From Streptomyces chartreusis (lineage in GTDB: Bacteria > Actinomycetota > Actinomycetes > Streptomycetales > Streptomycetaceae): a stretch of DNA of 64,000 nt. The stretch is from the NCBI RefSeq assembly GCF_008704715.1, contig NZ_CP023689.1, positions 8,370,001-8,434,000 on the forward strand, read 5' to 3'. Below the pieces are notes generated by a model. That model was not told where the DNA came from. It made no database searches and was given only the letters and a program-made list of their open reading frames with translations. The position numbers and the translations under genes are program-made. Position 1 is the stretch's first letter. Every line of letters begins with the position of its first letter. Below are positions 33,211 through 42,547 of this stretch, piece after piece.

Positions 33211-33225
33211 TGTACAGGACGTACA
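33211..33225. promoter_or_regulatory. TGTACA-type operator of the YefM-like gene
   Basis: TGTAC-AGGAC-GTACA is a perfect inverted repeat, and TGTACA is itself a palindrome. YefM-YoeB complexes bind palindromes with the core TGTACA, so this AT-rich site 19 bp upstream of the YefM-like start is probably its autoregulatory operator. It also lies in the clpP promoter region. Confidence 0.6.
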
Positions 33226-33243
33226 TGACGTAATGTGGGGAGC

Positions 33244-33531
33244 ATGGCCTACGAGATTCCGGTGACGCAAGCCAGGGCTGAGCTCGCCGATCTGATCAAT
33301 CGCGTGGTGTACGGCGGTGAGCGCGTCGTCGTGACGCGTCACGGGAAGCCCCTTGTCGCCCTTGTCTCCGCCTCTGACCTCGAACGACTGGAAAAGCTCG
33401 GGGAGCCCGCCGACCTCGCCGAGGAGCAGGTGATCACCGCGGTCTCCAGCGTCCGCGAGGTCGCTTCCGCTCCCCGCGAACGGCAGCGCTTCGGCATCGC
33501 CGCCGAGCATCGCGGGTCGAGCCCCTCCTAG
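33244..33531 (+). CDS. Phd/YefM-family antitoxin-like protein without adjacent toxin
   Basis: 95 residues. N-terminal Phd/YefM fold: 'YEIPVTQARAELADLINRVVYGGERVVVTRHGKPLVALVSASDLERLE' is complete (shown in pieces: start, HGKPLVALV core). The C-terminal 30 residues are flexible and charged. ATG 33244 is chosen. No RelE/YoeB/Doc toxin is encoded on either side; instead clpP5 is divergent and a membrane-protein gene is convergent. It may be an orphan regulator or antitoxin acting in trans. Confidence 0.85.
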   Translation: MAYEIPVTQARAELADLINRVVYGGERVVVTRHGKPLVALVSASDLERLEKLGEPADLAEEQVITAVSSVREVASAPRERQRFGIAAEHRGSSPS

Positions 33532-33562
33532 CACCGGCCGCCACCGGCCCCGGACACGACGA

Positions 33563-33602
33563 GACCGTGCACCCCCGTCCGCTACAGCGGGGGTGCACGG
33601 TC
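33563..33602. terminator. Bidirectional terminator
   Basis: Perfect 15-bp arms GACCGTGCACCCCCG (33563-33577) and CGGGGGTGCACGGTC (33588-33602) with a 10-base loop, between convergent genes. Confidence 0.85.
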
Positions 33603-33644
33603 GGTTCGGTGTGACCGGGGCCGGTCGCCGTTCCTCGTCGGTGG

Positions 33645-34661
33645 TCAGCCGACGGTCGCCAGTTCGCGCTCGGGTGCCTGCTCGGTGCTCGTCGCGCGGG
33701 CCTTGAGCGCGTTCCCCAGCAGTACGGCGCCCAGGCCAAGCGCGGCCCACCAGGTCAGGGTGAGGGCCGGGCCGATCGCCGCCGAGCCGTCGAAGAAGGA
33801 CACCGAGCGCAGCAGGGTCGTGCCCGCCCCCGGCGGCAGCCACTGGCCGATCGCGCCGACCGGCTCCGGCAGCATCTGCGGCGCCGAGGCCGCCCCGGAG
33901 AACGGGTTGCCGATCAGCATGATCGTGGCCGCAGTGATACCGATACCGGCGGTGCCGACCAGGGCGGCGAGACCCGCGACGGCCCCGCTCACGGCCAGTG
34001 TCGTCAGTGCGAACACGCCGGCCTCCGCCCACCAGTCGCCGGTGAGCACGCCCAGCCAGCTGTGCGCGATCGACGCCGCGACCAGGCCGATCAGGGTGGC
34101 GACACCGACCAGGGCGCCGACGGCACGGACGCCGCGCAGCCCGAGCAGGGTCACCGCCGCGCCCGCCGCCATGCCGGCCAGGGCGAGCGGCAGGACGCTG
34201 GAGGTCAGGCCCGCGCCACGCGGGTCGCTCTCCGGCGCGGGCACGACGTCGACGGTCTTCACCTGGGTGCCCTCGGCGGCGGCCTGCTGCGCCACCGCCT
34301 GCTGGAGCAGCTGGGCGACCGCCGGGCTCGCCGCCGACGCTGTCAGCAGCTCCGGGCCCTGGGGGGTCACGACGACGGCGCCGTATACGGTCCGGTCCTC
34401 GATGGCCTCGCGGGCGGCGGCCTCGTCGGCGTAGCGGTGGATGTCGAAGGCGCCCTCGTGCCGACCTAGCTGCTGCTCCACCTGTGCGGTGGCGGCGGCC
34501 GGTCCTGCGACGCCCAGCGGCAGGTCGCGCGGGGCGGTGCGGGCGGCCGGCCAGGCGAAGGCCCACAGCGCGAGGGCGGCGAGGAGCGGAACGAGGAGGA
34601 CGACCGCGATCAGGCGCCGGGACTCGGCGCTCTTGTGCGGTGTAGCGGACCGGGTGGACAT
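33645..34661 (-). CDS. Integral membrane protein, ABC-2/YhgE-like exporter component
   Basis: 338 residues. One N-terminal helix (about 17-37), an extracytoplasmic domain of about 120 residues ('DIHRYADEAAAREAIEDRTVYGAVVV'), then five to six helices and a short C-terminal tail. This resembles the YhgE/Pip and ABC-2 membrane families. No ATPase gene is adjacent. Divergent from a TetR gene, so it is probably an efflux component repressed by that regulator. Confidence 0.8.
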   Translation of the reverse strand: MSTRSATPHKSAESRRLIAVVLLVPLLAALALWAFAWPAARTAPRDLPLGVAGPAAATAQVEQQLGRHEGAFDIHRYADEAAAREAIEDRTVYGAVVVTPQGPELLTASAASPAVAQLLQQAVAQQAAAEGTQVKTVDVVPAPESDPRGAGLTSSVLPLALAGMAAGAAVTLLGLRGVRAVGALVGVATLIGLVAASIAHSWLGVLTGDWWAEAGVFALTTLAVSGAVAGLAALVGTAGIGITAATIMLIGNPFSGAASAPQMLPEPVGAIGQWLPPGAGTTLLRSVSFFDGSAAIGPALTLTWWAALGLGAVLLGNALKARATSTEQAPERELATVG

Positions 34662-34683
34662 GGGAGCTCCCTGGATCTCTAAA

Positions 34684-34762
34684 AAGAAGGATCGTTCGTT
34701 TTTGCTGTGTCATCACCGTGCGCGCAAGGTCCGGTCCTTGTCAAGAAGGAATGTTCGTTTTA
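34684..34762. promoter_or_regulatory. Pair of direct repeats in the TetR divergent promoter
   Basis: AAGAAGGATCGTTCGTTTTT (34684-34703) and AAGAAGGAATGTTCGTTTTA (34743-34762) match at most positions. One copy lies in each promoter of the divergent TetR/membrane-protein pair, consistent with one repressor controlling both. Confidence 0.55.
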
Positions 34763-34772
34763 GTTTTGGAGC

Positions 34773-35420
34773 ATGGCCCGCGTATCCCAGGAACACCTCG
34801 ACGCCCGCCGCCGGCAGATCCTCGACGGCGCCGCGATCTGCTTCGCCCGGAACGGCTTTCACGCCACGTCCATGCAGGACGTGCTGAAGGAGGTCGACCT
34901 GTCGGCGGGGGCCGTCTACCGCTACTTCAGCGGCAAGGAGGAGCTGATCGGCGCGATCGTCGGCGAGGTGCTCGGCTCGGTCCATGAGGCCTTCGAGGAA
35001 GCGGCGCGGCAGAGCCCGCCCCCGCCGCCCGACGAGCTCGTCGCCGCCGTCCTGGGCCGGACGCTCGCCGCCCGCGAGTCCCTCGTCGTCGACGGCAGGC
35101 CCGCCTTTCCGCGGCTCGTCGTCCAGGTCTGGACGGAGACGCTGCGCAACGAGGAGCTCGCGGCCGTCCTGCGCGAGGGCTACCTCTCGGTGCGCGCGGC
35201 CTGGGGGCGGATCGTCGAGGGCTACCAGAAGGCCGGGATGATGCGCACCGACGTGGAGCCGGACCATGTGGCCCGCACGATGATCGCCGCCGTGCTGGGC
35301 TTCATCGCCCAGCAGTCCCTCTTCGGGCCCGCCCCGGTCGAGGTCCTGCGCGACGGGCTGCGCGCCCTGACGGGCATGCGGGACGACGACGCCGCGACCG
35401 GAGGATCACAGCTTGGTTAA
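34773..35420 (+). CDS. TetR-family transcriptional regulator
   Basis: 215 residues. TetR helix-turn-helix at about 10-57 ('[46 protein letters not shown]', several blocks), followed by an all-helical ligand domain. GGAG precedes ATG 34773. Divergent from the membrane protein it probably represses; the direct repeats between them are candidate operators. Confidence 0.92.
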   Translation: MARVSQEHLDARRRQILDGAAICFARNGFHATSMQDVLKEVDLSAGAVYRYFSGKEELIGAIVGEVLGSVHEAFEEAARQSPPPPPDELVAAVLGRTLAARESLVVDGRPAFPRLVVQVWTETLRNEELAAVLREGYLSVRAAWGRIVEGYQKAGMMRTDVEPDHVARTMIAAVLGFIAQQSLFGPAPVEVLRDGLRALTGMRDDDAATGGSQLG

Positions 35421-35533
35421 CTTGCTCGAAACGCGGTCCAACTAGCCTGCCGAACCAGCCACCAGGCACTTTTGCCCGGTGGCCGCGGCAACCGGACCCC
35501 GCACGGTCCGGAGCGAGGACTGTGAGGTGGGAC

Positions 35534-35836
35534 GTGCAACTGACCCCGCACGAGCAAGAGAGGCTGCTCATCCACGTGGCGGCCGACGTCGCCGAGAAGC
35601 GCCGGGCCCGCGGGCTGAAGCTGAACCACCCCGAGGCGGTCGCCCTCATCACGTCGCACATCCTCGAGGGCGCCCGCGACGGCCGTACGGTCGCCGAACT
35701 CATGTCCTCCGGACGCAAGTTGCTCACCCGCGACGACGTCATGGAGGGCATCCCCGAGATGATCCACGACGTCCAGGTCGAGGCGACGTTCCCCGACGGC
35801 ACCAAGCTGGTCACCGTCCACGACCCGATCGTCTGA
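35534..35836 (+). CDS. ureA: Urease gamma subunit
   Basis: 100 residues beginning [20 protein letters not shown], the standard UreA opening; '[20 protein letters not shown]' and '[17 protein letters not shown]' are conserved. The GTG at 35534 is chosen because it gives the family length and has GAGGTGG upstream; an earlier GTG at 35522 would add four residues. Structural subunit of the trimeric Ni-urease. First gene of ureABC-F-G-D. Confidence 0.94.
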   Translation: MQLTPHEQERLLIHVAADVAEKRRARGLKLNHPEAVALITSHILEGARDGRTVAELMSSGRKLLTRDDVMEGIPEMIHDVQVEATFPDGTKLVTVHDPIV

Positions 35837-35846
35837 GGGGGCCTCG

Positions 35847-36158
35847 ATGATTCCCGGAGAGATCCTGTTCGCCGACGGGCCGATCGTCTACAACGAAGGC
35901 CGTGAGGTCACCCGGCTCACCGTCCTCAACGCCGCCGACCGGCCCGTCCAGGTCGGCTCCCACTACCACTTCGCCGAGGCCAACCCCGGCCTGGACTTCG
36001 ACCGCGCGGCGGCCCGCGGCAAGCGACTGAACATCGCCGCCGGCACCGCCGTGCGCTTCGAGCCCGGCATCCCGGTCGACGTCGAACTCGTCCCGCTCAC
36101 CGGCGCCCGAGTGGTGCCCGGACTGCGCGGGGAGACCGGAGGTGCCCTCGATGCCTGA
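35847..36158 (+). CDS. ureB: Urease beta subunit
   Basis: 103 residues of UreB: '[20 protein letters not shown]', '[20 protein letters not shown]' and 'GTAVRFEPG'. It lies 10 bp after ureA and overlaps ureC by 8 bp (ATGCCTGA), as usual for translationally coupled urease subunits. Confidence 0.95.
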   Translation: MIPGEILFADGPIVYNEGREVTRLTVLNAADRPVQVGSHYHFAEANPGLDFDRAAARGKRLNIAAGTAVRFEPGIPVDVELVPLTGARVVPGLRGETGGALDA

Positions 36159-37872
36159 GATCTCCCGCGCCGCGTACGCCGATCTGTTCGGTCCGACGAC
36201 CGGTGACCGCATCCGGCTCGCCGACACCGATCTGCTCGTCGAGATCGAGGAGGACCGCTCCGGAGGTCCCGGACTCGCCGGGGACGAGGCCGTGTTCGGC
36301 GGCGGCAAGGTCATCCGCGAGTCCATGGGACAGTCGCGTGCCACGCGCGCGGAAGGCACCCCCGACACGGTCGTCACCGGTGTCGTGATCATCGACCACT
36401 GGGGCATCGTCAAGGCCGACGTCGGCATTCGCGACGGCCGGATCACCGGCATCGGCAAGGCGGGCAACCCCGACACGATGGACGGGGTGCACCCGGACCT
36501 CGTCATCGGCCCCGAGACCGAGATCATCGCCGGCAACGGACGGATCCTCACCGCCGGCGCCATAGACGCGCACGTCCACTTCATCTGCCCCCAGATCGCC
36601 GACGAGGCCCTCGCCTCCGGCATCACCACGCTCGTCGGCGGCGGCACCGGACCCGCCGAGGGCTCGAAGGCGACCACCGTGACGCCCGGCCCGTGGCATC
36701 TGGCGCGGATGCTGGAGGCGATGGAGCAACACCCCGTCAACTTCGGCCTGTTGGGCAAGGGCAACACCGTCTCCCACGAGGCGATGCTGTCCCAGATCCG
36801 CGGCGGCGCCCTCGGTCTGAAACTGCACGAGGACTGGGGCTCCACCCCGGCCGTCATCGACGCCTCGCTGACCGTCGCCGACCGGACCGGCATCCAGGTC
36901 GCGATCCACACGGACACCCTCAACGAAGCCGGCTTCGTCGGCGACACGCTCGCCGCCATCGCCGGCCGCGGCATCCACGCCTACCACACCGAGGGCGCGG
37001 GCGGCGGGCACGCGCCGGACATCATGAGCGTGGTCTCCGAACCGCACGTGCTGCCGAGCTCGACGAACCCGACCCGGCCGTTCACCGTCAACACCGCTGA
37101 GGAACACCTCGACATGCTGATGGTGTGCCACCACCTCAACGCGGCCGTGCCCGAGGACCTCGCCTTCGCCGAATCGCGGATCCGGCCGTCGACCATCGGG
37201 GCCGAGGACATACTCCACGACCTGGGCGCGATCTCGATCATCTCGTCGGACTCGCAGGCCATGGGACGCGTGGGCGAGGTCGTCATGCGGACCTGGCAGA
37301 CCGCGCATGTGATGAAGGGGCGGCGCGGCGCGCTGCCGGGGGACGGACGCGCCGACAACCACCGGGTGCGGCGGTACGTGGCCAAGTACACGATCAACCC
37401 CGCGCTCGCGCAGGGCCTCGCGCGTGAGATCGGCTCCGTGGAGAGCGGCAAGCTCGCCGACCTGGTGCTGTGGGAACCGGCGTTCTTCGGTGTGAAGCCG
37501 CAGCTCGTCATCAAGGGCGGACAGATCGCCTACGCGCAGATGGGCGACGCCAACGCGTCCATCCCGACGCCGCAGCCAATCCTGCCCCGGCCGATGTTCG
37601 GCGCGATCGGACGGGCACCGGCCGCCAACTCGGTCAACTTCGTCGCCCCGCTCGCCATCGAGGACGGGCTTCCGGAGCGGCTCCGGCTCGGGAAGCGGTT
37701 CGTGGCCATCGACTCCACGCGTGGCGTCACCAAGGCCGACATGCGGCAGAACGACGCGCGGCCCGACGTACGGATCGACCCCGACAGCTTCGCCGTGCAC
37801 ATCGACGGGGAGCTGGTGGAGGCCACGCCCGCCGCCGAACTCCCCATGGCACAGCGGTACTTCCTCTTCTGA
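36151..37872 (+). CDS. ureC: Urease alpha (catalytic) subunit
   Basis: 573 residues. The metal site is complete: '[12 protein letters not shown]' (HxH), carbamylated Lys in '[13 protein letters not shown]', His in '[20 protein letters not shown]', the flap His in 'LMVCHHLN' and Asp in '[13 protein letters not shown]'. It hydrolyses urea to ammonia and carbamate with two Ni ions. ATG 36151 ([16 protein letters not shown]) is preferred over an upstream in-frame GTG at 36142. Confidence 0.96.
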   Translation: MPEISRAAYADLFGPTTGDRIRLADTDLLVEIEEDRSGGPGLAGDEAVFGGGKVIRESMGQSRATRAEGTPDTVVTGVVIIDHWGIVKADVGIRDGRITGIGKAGNPDTMDGVHPDLVIGPETEIIAGNGRILTAGAIDAHVHFICPQIADEALASGITTLVGGGTGPAEGSKATTVTPGPWHLARMLEAMEQHPVNFGLLGKGNTVSHEAMLSQIRGGALGLKLHEDWGSTPAVIDASLTVADRTGIQVAIHTDTLNEAGFVGDTLAAIAGRGIHAYHTEGAGGGHAPDIMSVVSEPHVLPSSTNPTRPFTVNTAEEHLDMLMVCHHLNAAVPEDLAFAESRIRPSTIGAEDILHDLGAISIISSDSQAMGRVGEVVMRTWQTAHVMKGRRGALPGDGRADNHRVRRYVAKYTINPALAQGLAREIGSVESGKLADLVLWEPAFFGVKPQLVIKGGQIAYAQMGDANASIPTPQPILPRPMFGAIGRAPAANSVNFVAPLAIEDGLPERLRLGKRFVAIDSTRGVTKADMRQNDARPDVRIDPDSFAVHIDGELVEATPAAELPMAQRYFLF

Positions 37873-37886
37873 CGGCCGGAACCGCG

Positions 37887-38561
37887 ATGACACGAGCAGC
37901 ACTTCTCGTCCTGGCCGACGGCCGCTTTCCCGCCGGGGGGCACGCGCACTCCGGCGGGGCCGAGGCAGCCGTCAAGGCGGGCCGGATCACCGGGGCCGCG
38001 AGCCTGGAGGACTTCTGCCGGGGACGGCTGCACACGGCCGGGCTCGTCGCGGCCTCGCTCGCGGCGGCGGCCGCGGCCGGGGGTGACCAGGTGGAGCTGG
38101 ACGCCGCCGCCGACGCCCGTACGCCGTCGCCCGCTCTGCGACTCGCCGCGCGGAAGCTGGGACGGCAGTTGATGCGGGCCGCTCGGGCCACGTGGCCCTC
38201 GGCGGAGCTGGAGGAGTTGGCGGGGCGGTTTCCCAAGGGGGCGCATCAGCCTGTCGTGCTGGGGGTGGCCGCTCGGGCCGCGGGGCTGGGGGCCGTCGAG
38301 GCGGCGTACTGCGCGGCGTACGAGAGTGTCAGTGGGCCGGCGAGTGCGACGGTGCGGCTGCTGAGTCTCGATCCCTTCGAGGCCACGGCCGTGCTGGCCC
38401 GGTTGGCGCCGGAGATGGATCGGGTGGTGGATCGGGCCGTGGAGGCGGGGCGGGGTGTCGTCGCCGGCGGGGTCGATGCGCTGCCCGCCGCATCGGGGCC
38501 GTTGCTGGAGATCGGGGCGGAGGTGCATGCGGCTTGGGCCGTACGGCTGTTCGCGTCGTGA
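37887..38561 (+). CDS. ureF: Urease accessory protein UreF
   Basis: 224 residues. N-terminal 'LLVLADGRFPAGGHAHSGGAEAAV' matches UreF (usual form D-x-R-x-P-x-G-x-x-x-H-S-x-G), followed by an all-helical bundle. UreF acts with UreD/UreG in Ni insertion. ATG 37887 is 14 bp after ureC. GGG-rich codon use in its second half differs slightly from ureC. Confidence 0.92.
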   Translation: MTRAALLVLADGRFPAGGHAHSGGAEAAVKAGRITGAASLEDFCRGRLHTAGLVAASLAAAAAAGGDQVELDAAADARTPSPALRLAARKLGRQLMRAARATWPSAELEELAGRFPKGAHQPVVLGVAARAAGLGAVEAAYCAAYESVSGPASATVRLLSLDPFEATAVLARLAPEMDRVVDRAVEAGRGVVAGGVDALPAASGPLLEIGAEVHAAWAVRLFAS

Positions 38562-38726
38562 GTTCTTCTCGCCCCCGCCGCCCCTACCCGTCCCGTCCTG
38601 AAGGGGCTCCGCCCCTTCGACCCCGCCGGGGCTGCCGCTCCGGACCCCGCTCCGGCCGACACGGCCTCGTCCTCAATCGCCGGACGGGCTGTCATTTCCG
38701 GCCCGGCACCGAGAAAGGAACTGCCC
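38562..38726. repeat. Dispersed Streptomyces intergenic repeat between ureF and ureG
   Basis: 165 non-coding bp inside the urease operon. It holds a GAAGGGGC-TCC-GCCCCTTC hairpin (38600-38618) and the phrase TCCTCAATCGCCGGACGGGCT (38670-38690, here with a break after 20 bases). From memory this is a very common dispersed element between Streptomyces genes. The hairpin may attenuate or process the transcript before ureGD. Confidence 0.65.
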
Positions 38727-39404
38727 ATGCACCTCGACCACTTCCACGACGGCCCCTCCGCCGTCAGCGCTGATGCGCGCCGGCCCGACGGGTCGCGGCG
38801 GGCGTTGCGTATCGGTCTCGGTGGGCCCGTCGGGTCCGGGAAGACGGCCACCGTCGCCGCGCTCTGCCGGGCACTGCGCGAGACGCTGTCACTGGCCGTC
38901 GTCACCAATGACATCTACACCCGTGAGGACGCCGAGTTCCTGCTGCGGGAGGCCGTGCTGCCGCCCGAGCGGATCACCGCCGTGGAGACGGGAGCGTGCC
39001 CGCACACCGCGATCCGGGACGACATCTCCGCGAACCTGGAGGCCGTCGAGGACCTGGAGGACGAGGTCGGGCCCCTCGACCTGATCCTCGTCGAGTCCGG
39101 TGGCGACAACCTCACCGCCACCTTCTCCAAGGGGCTCGTCGACGCGCAGATCTTCGTGATCGACGTGGCCGGAGGGGACGACATCCCCCGCAAGGGAGGG
39201 CCCGGCGTCACCACCGCCGACCTGCTCGTCGTCAACAAGACCGACCTCGCGCCGTACGTCGGCTCCGACCTCGCGCGGATGGCGGCCGACGCCAAGGCGC
39301 AGCGCGCCGAACTCCCCGTCGTCTTCCAGTCGTTGCGGAGCGAGCCCGGAGTGACGGACGTCGCCGACTGGGTGCGGGACCGGCTCGCGGCGTGGACCGC
39401 ATGA
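38727..39404 (+). CDS. ureG: Urease accessory GTPase UreG
   Basis: 225 residues. P-loop '[16 protein letters not shown]', Ni-binding CPH in '[14 protein letters not shown]', '[16 protein letters not shown]' and '[14 protein letters not shown]' (G4 NKxD). GTP-driven Ni delivery to urease. The N-terminus has no His-rich stretch, so Ni storage is not built in. Stop overlaps ureD by ATGA. Confidence 0.95.
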   Translation: MHLDHFHDGPSAVSADARRPDGSRRALRIGLGGPVGSGKTATVAALCRALRETLSLAVVTNDIYTREDAEFLLREAVLPPERITAVETGACPHTAIRDDISANLEAVEDLEDEVGPLDLILVESGGDNLTATFSKGLVDAQIFVIDVAGGDDIPRKGGPGVTTADLLVVNKTDLAPYVGSDLARMAADAKAQRAELPVVFQSLRSEPGVTDVADWVRDRLAAWTA

Positions 39405-40165
39405 CGACCGCGACCGGTGGCATACGGGCGCACGCGCGGATCGTCGCCCGGGACGACGGGCGGGGTGGTACGTCGCTGCCCGTGCTCGACGGCGACGGGC
39501 CGCTGGCACTCAGACGCACCCAGGGCAGCGGGGCCGAGGCGCGGGTGATGCTCGTGGGCGCGATGAGCGGGCCGCTCGGCGGCGACCACTTCACCGTCGA
39601 GGCCGACGTCGAGAGCGGCGCCCGGCTGAAGATCGGGTCGGCCGCCGCCACGATCGCGCTGCCGGGCCAGGGCAAGAGCGAGGCCCGCTACGACGTACGG
39701 CTGTCCGTGGCGGACGGCGGCGAACTGCACTGGCTGCCCGAGCAGTTGATCTCCGCCCGGGGCAGCGACCTGCACGTCACGACCCACGTCGACGTCGGTG
39801 CCGCCGGGCGGCTCGTGCTGCGTGAGGAGCAGGTGCTCGGGAGGGTGGGGGAGGAGCCCGGACGGCTCGGCAGCCGGATCCGGGTGCGTGTCGCGGGGCG
39901 CCTGGTGCTCGACCAGGAGCTGGCCTGCGGGCCCGGGGCGCCGGGTGGCTGGGACGGGCCCGCAGGACTCGGCGGCTGCCGGGCCGTCGGACAACTCGTC
40001 GTCGTACGGCCCGAGTTCGGTGCGAATCCGGTGGCGGCCCGGGTGCTGGGGGAGAACGCCGCGGTGCTGCCCCTCGCAGGGCCCGCCGTCCTGGTGAGCG
40101 CGGTGGCGGCCGACGCCCTGCGGCTGCGCCGGCTGCTCGACGAGGCGCTCGACGCCCTCGCCTGA
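39401..40165 (+). CDS. ureD: Urease accessory protein UreD
   Basis: 254 residues. '[27 protein letters not shown]' and '[18 protein letters not shown]' (split) are the conserved UreD/UreH strands. It forms the UreD-UreF-UreG activation complex on apo-urease. ATG 39401 is coupled to the ureG stop. No ureE gene follows; ureE-less clusters are normal for Streptomyces. Confidence 0.92.
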   Translation: MTTATGGIRAHARIVARDDGRGGTSLPVLDGDGPLALRRTQGSGAEARVMLVGAMSGPLGGDHFTVEADVESGARLKIGSAAATIALPGQGKSEARYDVRLSVADGGELHWLPEQLISARGSDLHVTTHVDVGAAGRLVLREEQVLGRVGEEPGRLGSRIRVRVAGRLVLDQELACGPGAPGGWDGPAGLGGCRAVGQLVVVRPEFGANPVAARVLGENAAVLPLAGPAVLVSAVAADALRLRRLLDEALDALA

Positions 40166-40189
40166 GCAGCCGCTCGGCCGGCAGCCGCG

Positions 40190-40927
40190 TCAGCTGATGG
40201 GCAGCCTCGGGAACCTGCGCTCCTTCTCCGCCTTGGCCGCCTTTGCCGCCGCCTCTTCCTCGGCCTTGGCGACGGCCGCGTACTGATCGACGTACTCCTG
40301 CTCGGACAGCGACAGGATGGCGTACATGATCTCGTCGGTGATCGCGCGCAGGATCGCCTTCTCGTTCTCCATGCCTTCGTAGCGGGAGAAGTCGAGGGGC
40401 TTGCCGAAGCGGATCTTCACCGGGTGGATGTTGGGGATGACCTTGCCGGGCGGCTGGGCCTCGAACGTGCCGATCATCGCGCAGGGGATCACCGGGACCC
40501 CCGCCTTCAGGGCCATCACGGCGACGCCGACCTTGCCCTTGTAGAGGCGGCCGTCGTGCGAGCGGGTGCCCTCGGGGTAGATGCCGAGGAGTTCGTCCTT
40601 GCTCAGGACGCCGAGCCCTTCACGGATCGCGGCCTGGCCCGCCTCCTTGCCGGTGCGGTCGACCGGGATCTGGCCGGCGCTGCGGAAGAACGCCGCGGTG
40701 AGGCGGCCCCTGATCCCCGGGCCGGTGAAGTACTCCTTCTTCGCCAGGAAGGTGATGCGCCGCTTCAGTATCGCCGGCATCAGGAAGTGGTCGGAGAACG
40801 ACAGGTGGTTGCCGGCGACGATGGCCGCGCCCGTGGCCGGCACGTGCTCAAGGCCTTCTATTCGCGGCCGGAAGACCAGTCTCAGCAGCGGTCCCAACAA
40901 TACGTATTTGAGTACGTAGTAGAACAA
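40190..40927 (-). CDS. 1-acyl-sn-glycerol-3-phosphate acyltransferase (PlsC family)
   Basis: 245 residues. Acyltransferase motif I is NHLSFSDH (HxxxxD), motif III 'LLGIYPEGTRSHDGRLYKG', and 'GVPVIPCAMIGT' is motif IV. N-terminal hydrophobic helix 'FYYVLKYVLLGPLLRLVF'. It transfers acyl chains to lysophosphatidic acid at the membrane. A TTG at 40927 is preferred as start (GAGGAG 8-13 bases upstream; homologues begin MFYYVLKY); a GTG at 40942 is the alternative. The C-terminal 25 residues are Ala/Lys/Glu-rich. Confidence 0.88.
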   Translation of the reverse strand: MFYYVLKYVLLGPLLRLVFRPRIEGLEHVPATGAAIVAGNHLSFSDHFLMPAILKRRITFLAKKEYFTGPGIRGRLTAAFFRSAGQIPVDRTGKEAGQAAIREGLGVLSKDELLGIYPEGTRSHDGRLYKGKVGVAVMALKAGVPVIPCAMIGTFEAQPPGKVIPNIHPVKIRFGKPLDFSRYEGMENEKAILRAITDEIMYAILSLSEQEYVDQYAAVAKAEEEAAAKAAKAEKERRFPRLPIS

Positions 40928-40942
40928 AGGGGCGCTCCTCAC

Positions 40943-41249
40943 TCAGGGGGATCAGCTCGGGCCGCCGCGTTCTGGCAGGTCAACCAGCGTGCCGTGGGGA
41001 GGCCAGTGTAGGCGCAGGGTTGACCGGCCGGAACCGGGCCGGTCGGGACCGATACCGACTCATTCCGACTTTCCTGACCGGGTGTCAGGCGGCCGGTGGA
41101 CGGCGTCGTTTGCGGGTGGGGAGGACCGCCTGACCAGCCTGGTCTTCGGGGCCGGTGCGCGGCAACCCGATGGCCGGGTTTGGCGTGATCACGATCGCCG
41201 GGCGGCAGGTGGTCCGTTCTTGCCGGCGGCCGTCGCCGCTGTCCGCTTC
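40943..41249. other. Intergenic region between plsC and a phosphatase gene
   Basis: 307 bp upstream of plsC and downstream of the minus-strand phosphatase gene. It contains a GACCGGCC-(7)-GGCCGGTC hairpin (41022-41044), a possible terminator for the phosphatase operon. I see no supported gene in it. Confidence 0.4.
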
Positions 41250-42476
41250 TCACAGGCGCACGATGATCAAGGCCGTGTCGTCGGTCGCGCCGCCCGGTGG
41301 CAGCAGCTCCGTCAGCACGGCGTCGGCGAGGTGCTCCGGGTCGGCGGTGCGATGCCGCACGAGCGAGTCGGCGAGGCGCTCCAGCCCGGTGTCGATGTCC
41401 TCGTGACGGCGTTCCACCAGGCCGTCCGTGTACAGCGCGAGGGTGGCGCCGCTCGTGTAGGTGGTCACCGCCTGTGGTCTCGGTACGGGGTCGGGCCGGG
41501 CGTCCAGCGGCGGGTCGGTGGCCTGGTCGAGGAACTCCACCCGGCCGTCGGGATGGACCAGGACGGGAGGCGGATGGCCCGCGCTGCTGTAGGTGACGGT
41601 CCGGGCGTCGAAGTCGATGAACGTCGTGGCCACGGTGGCCGATTCGGCGCCGTCGACGACATGGGCGTAGCGCCCCAGCACGTCCAGCGCCTGCGCGGGG
41701 CCGTCGGCGACCCGGGAGGTGGCGCTCAGCGCGCTGCGCAGCTGCCCCATCACGCCGGCCGCGCCGAGGCCGTGCCCGACCACGTCGCCCACCGATACGC
41801 CGATGCGGTTGCCGCCGACCAGGTCGACCACGTCGTACCAGTCGCCGCATACGTTCAGCGCGCCGACCGCGGGCCGGTAGCGCACGGCGGCCCGGCCGGT
41901 GCGCACCTGCCGGCGCGGCGGCAGCATGGCCTCCTGGAGGGCGAGGGCCACCTCGCGCTCGCGGGCGTGGGACTGCCGCAGTCGTTCGTTGAGCTCCTGG
42001 AGCTCCCTCGCCCGCGTGTACAGCTCCGCCTCCAGCACCCGCGCCCGGCTGTTGCTGCCCGTGCCGCCGCGCAGCCGGATGAGTTCGGTGACCTCCTCCA
42101 CGCGGTGCACGAGGAGTGCCACTTTCCCGTCGGGGCCGAAGACGGGCGCGTTGACCGGGCTCCAGTAGCGCTCCGACCACTCGCCGGGGGGATCCTCGAC
42201 GTCGTAGCGCTGCAGCGCCATCGCGTCCCGCTCGCCGGTGGCCACCACGCGCAGCAGCGACGCGTGGAGGTTGCGCATGCCGCTGGCGGTCGTGTCGTTG
42301 GGGTTGTCGGGGAAGACATCGAAGAGGTACCGGCCCACCAGTTCCTCGCGTGGGCGTCCGGACAGGCGCTGGAAGTCCTCGTTGGCATCGACGTAGACCA
42401 GGTCGGGGGTCAGCAGCGCCACCATTCCGGGCAGGCACTGGAAGATCGCCTCGTAGTCGACAGCCCTCTCGTTCAT
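41250..42476 (-). CDS. PAS-SpoIIE (PP2C-type) phosphatase
   Basis: 408 residues. A PAS domain fills about 8-125 ('YEAIFQCLPGMVALLTPDLVYVDANEDFQRLSGR', in parts), then a coiled-coil ('LYTRARELQELNERLRQSHARE') and a SpoIIE/PP2C phosphatase from about 175. Metal-binding Asp residues are present in 'CGDWYDVVDL', 'VSVGDVVGHGLGAAG', 'LALYTDGLVE' and 'GATDDTALIIV'. Such enzymes dephosphorylate anti-anti-sigma factors. ATG 42476 with GGGAG upstream is preferred to the GTG at 42515. Second gene of an operon with the larger phosphatase (64-bp gap). Confidence 0.9.
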   Translation of the reverse strand: MNERAVDYEAIFQCLPGMVALLTPDLVYVDANEDFQRLSGRPREELVGRYLFDVFPDNPNDTTASGMRNLHASLLRVVATGERDAMALQRYDVEDPPGEWSERYWSPVNAPVFGPDGKVALLVHRVEEVTELIRLRGGTGSNSRARVLEAELYTRARELQELNERLRQSHAREREVALALQEAMLPPRRQVRTGRAAVRYRPAVGALNVCGDWYDVVDLVGGNRIGVSVGDVVGHGLGAAGVMGQLRSALSATSRVADGPAQALDVLGRYAHVVDGAESATVATTFIDFDARTVTYSSAGHPPPVLVHPDGRVEFLDQATDPPLDARPDPVPRPQAVTTYTSGATLALYTDGLVERRHEDIDTGLERLADSLVRHRTADPEHLADAVLTELLPPGGATDDTALIIVRL

Positions 42477-42513
42477 GGCTCCCGCCTCACCACCGGAATC
42501 CGTCCAGTTCTTC

Positions 42514-42547
42514 ACGCCATATGGCGTATCTATCGATGTACTACATC
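42514..42547. promoter_or_regulatory. Two palindromes between the two phosphatase genes
   Basis: ACGCCATATGGCGT (42514-42527) is a perfect 14-bp palindrome, and GATGTA-C-TACATC (42535-42547) a perfect 13-bp one that overlaps the upstream gene's stop codon. AT-rich for this genome; they probably mark an internal promoter or operator for the smaller phosphatase. Confidence 0.45.

Noticed and set aside
36097-37902. 601-codon minus-strand frame opposite ureC
   Set aside because: Antisense to a complete urease alpha subunit; no recognisable protein.
38192-38773. Frame bridging ureF and ureG
   Set aside because: Gly/Arg-rich wrong-frame read of ureF that runs through a non-coding repeat.
38915-39994. 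Minus-strand 359-codon frame opposite ureG/ureD
   Set aside because: Shadow of two well-supported urease accessory genes.
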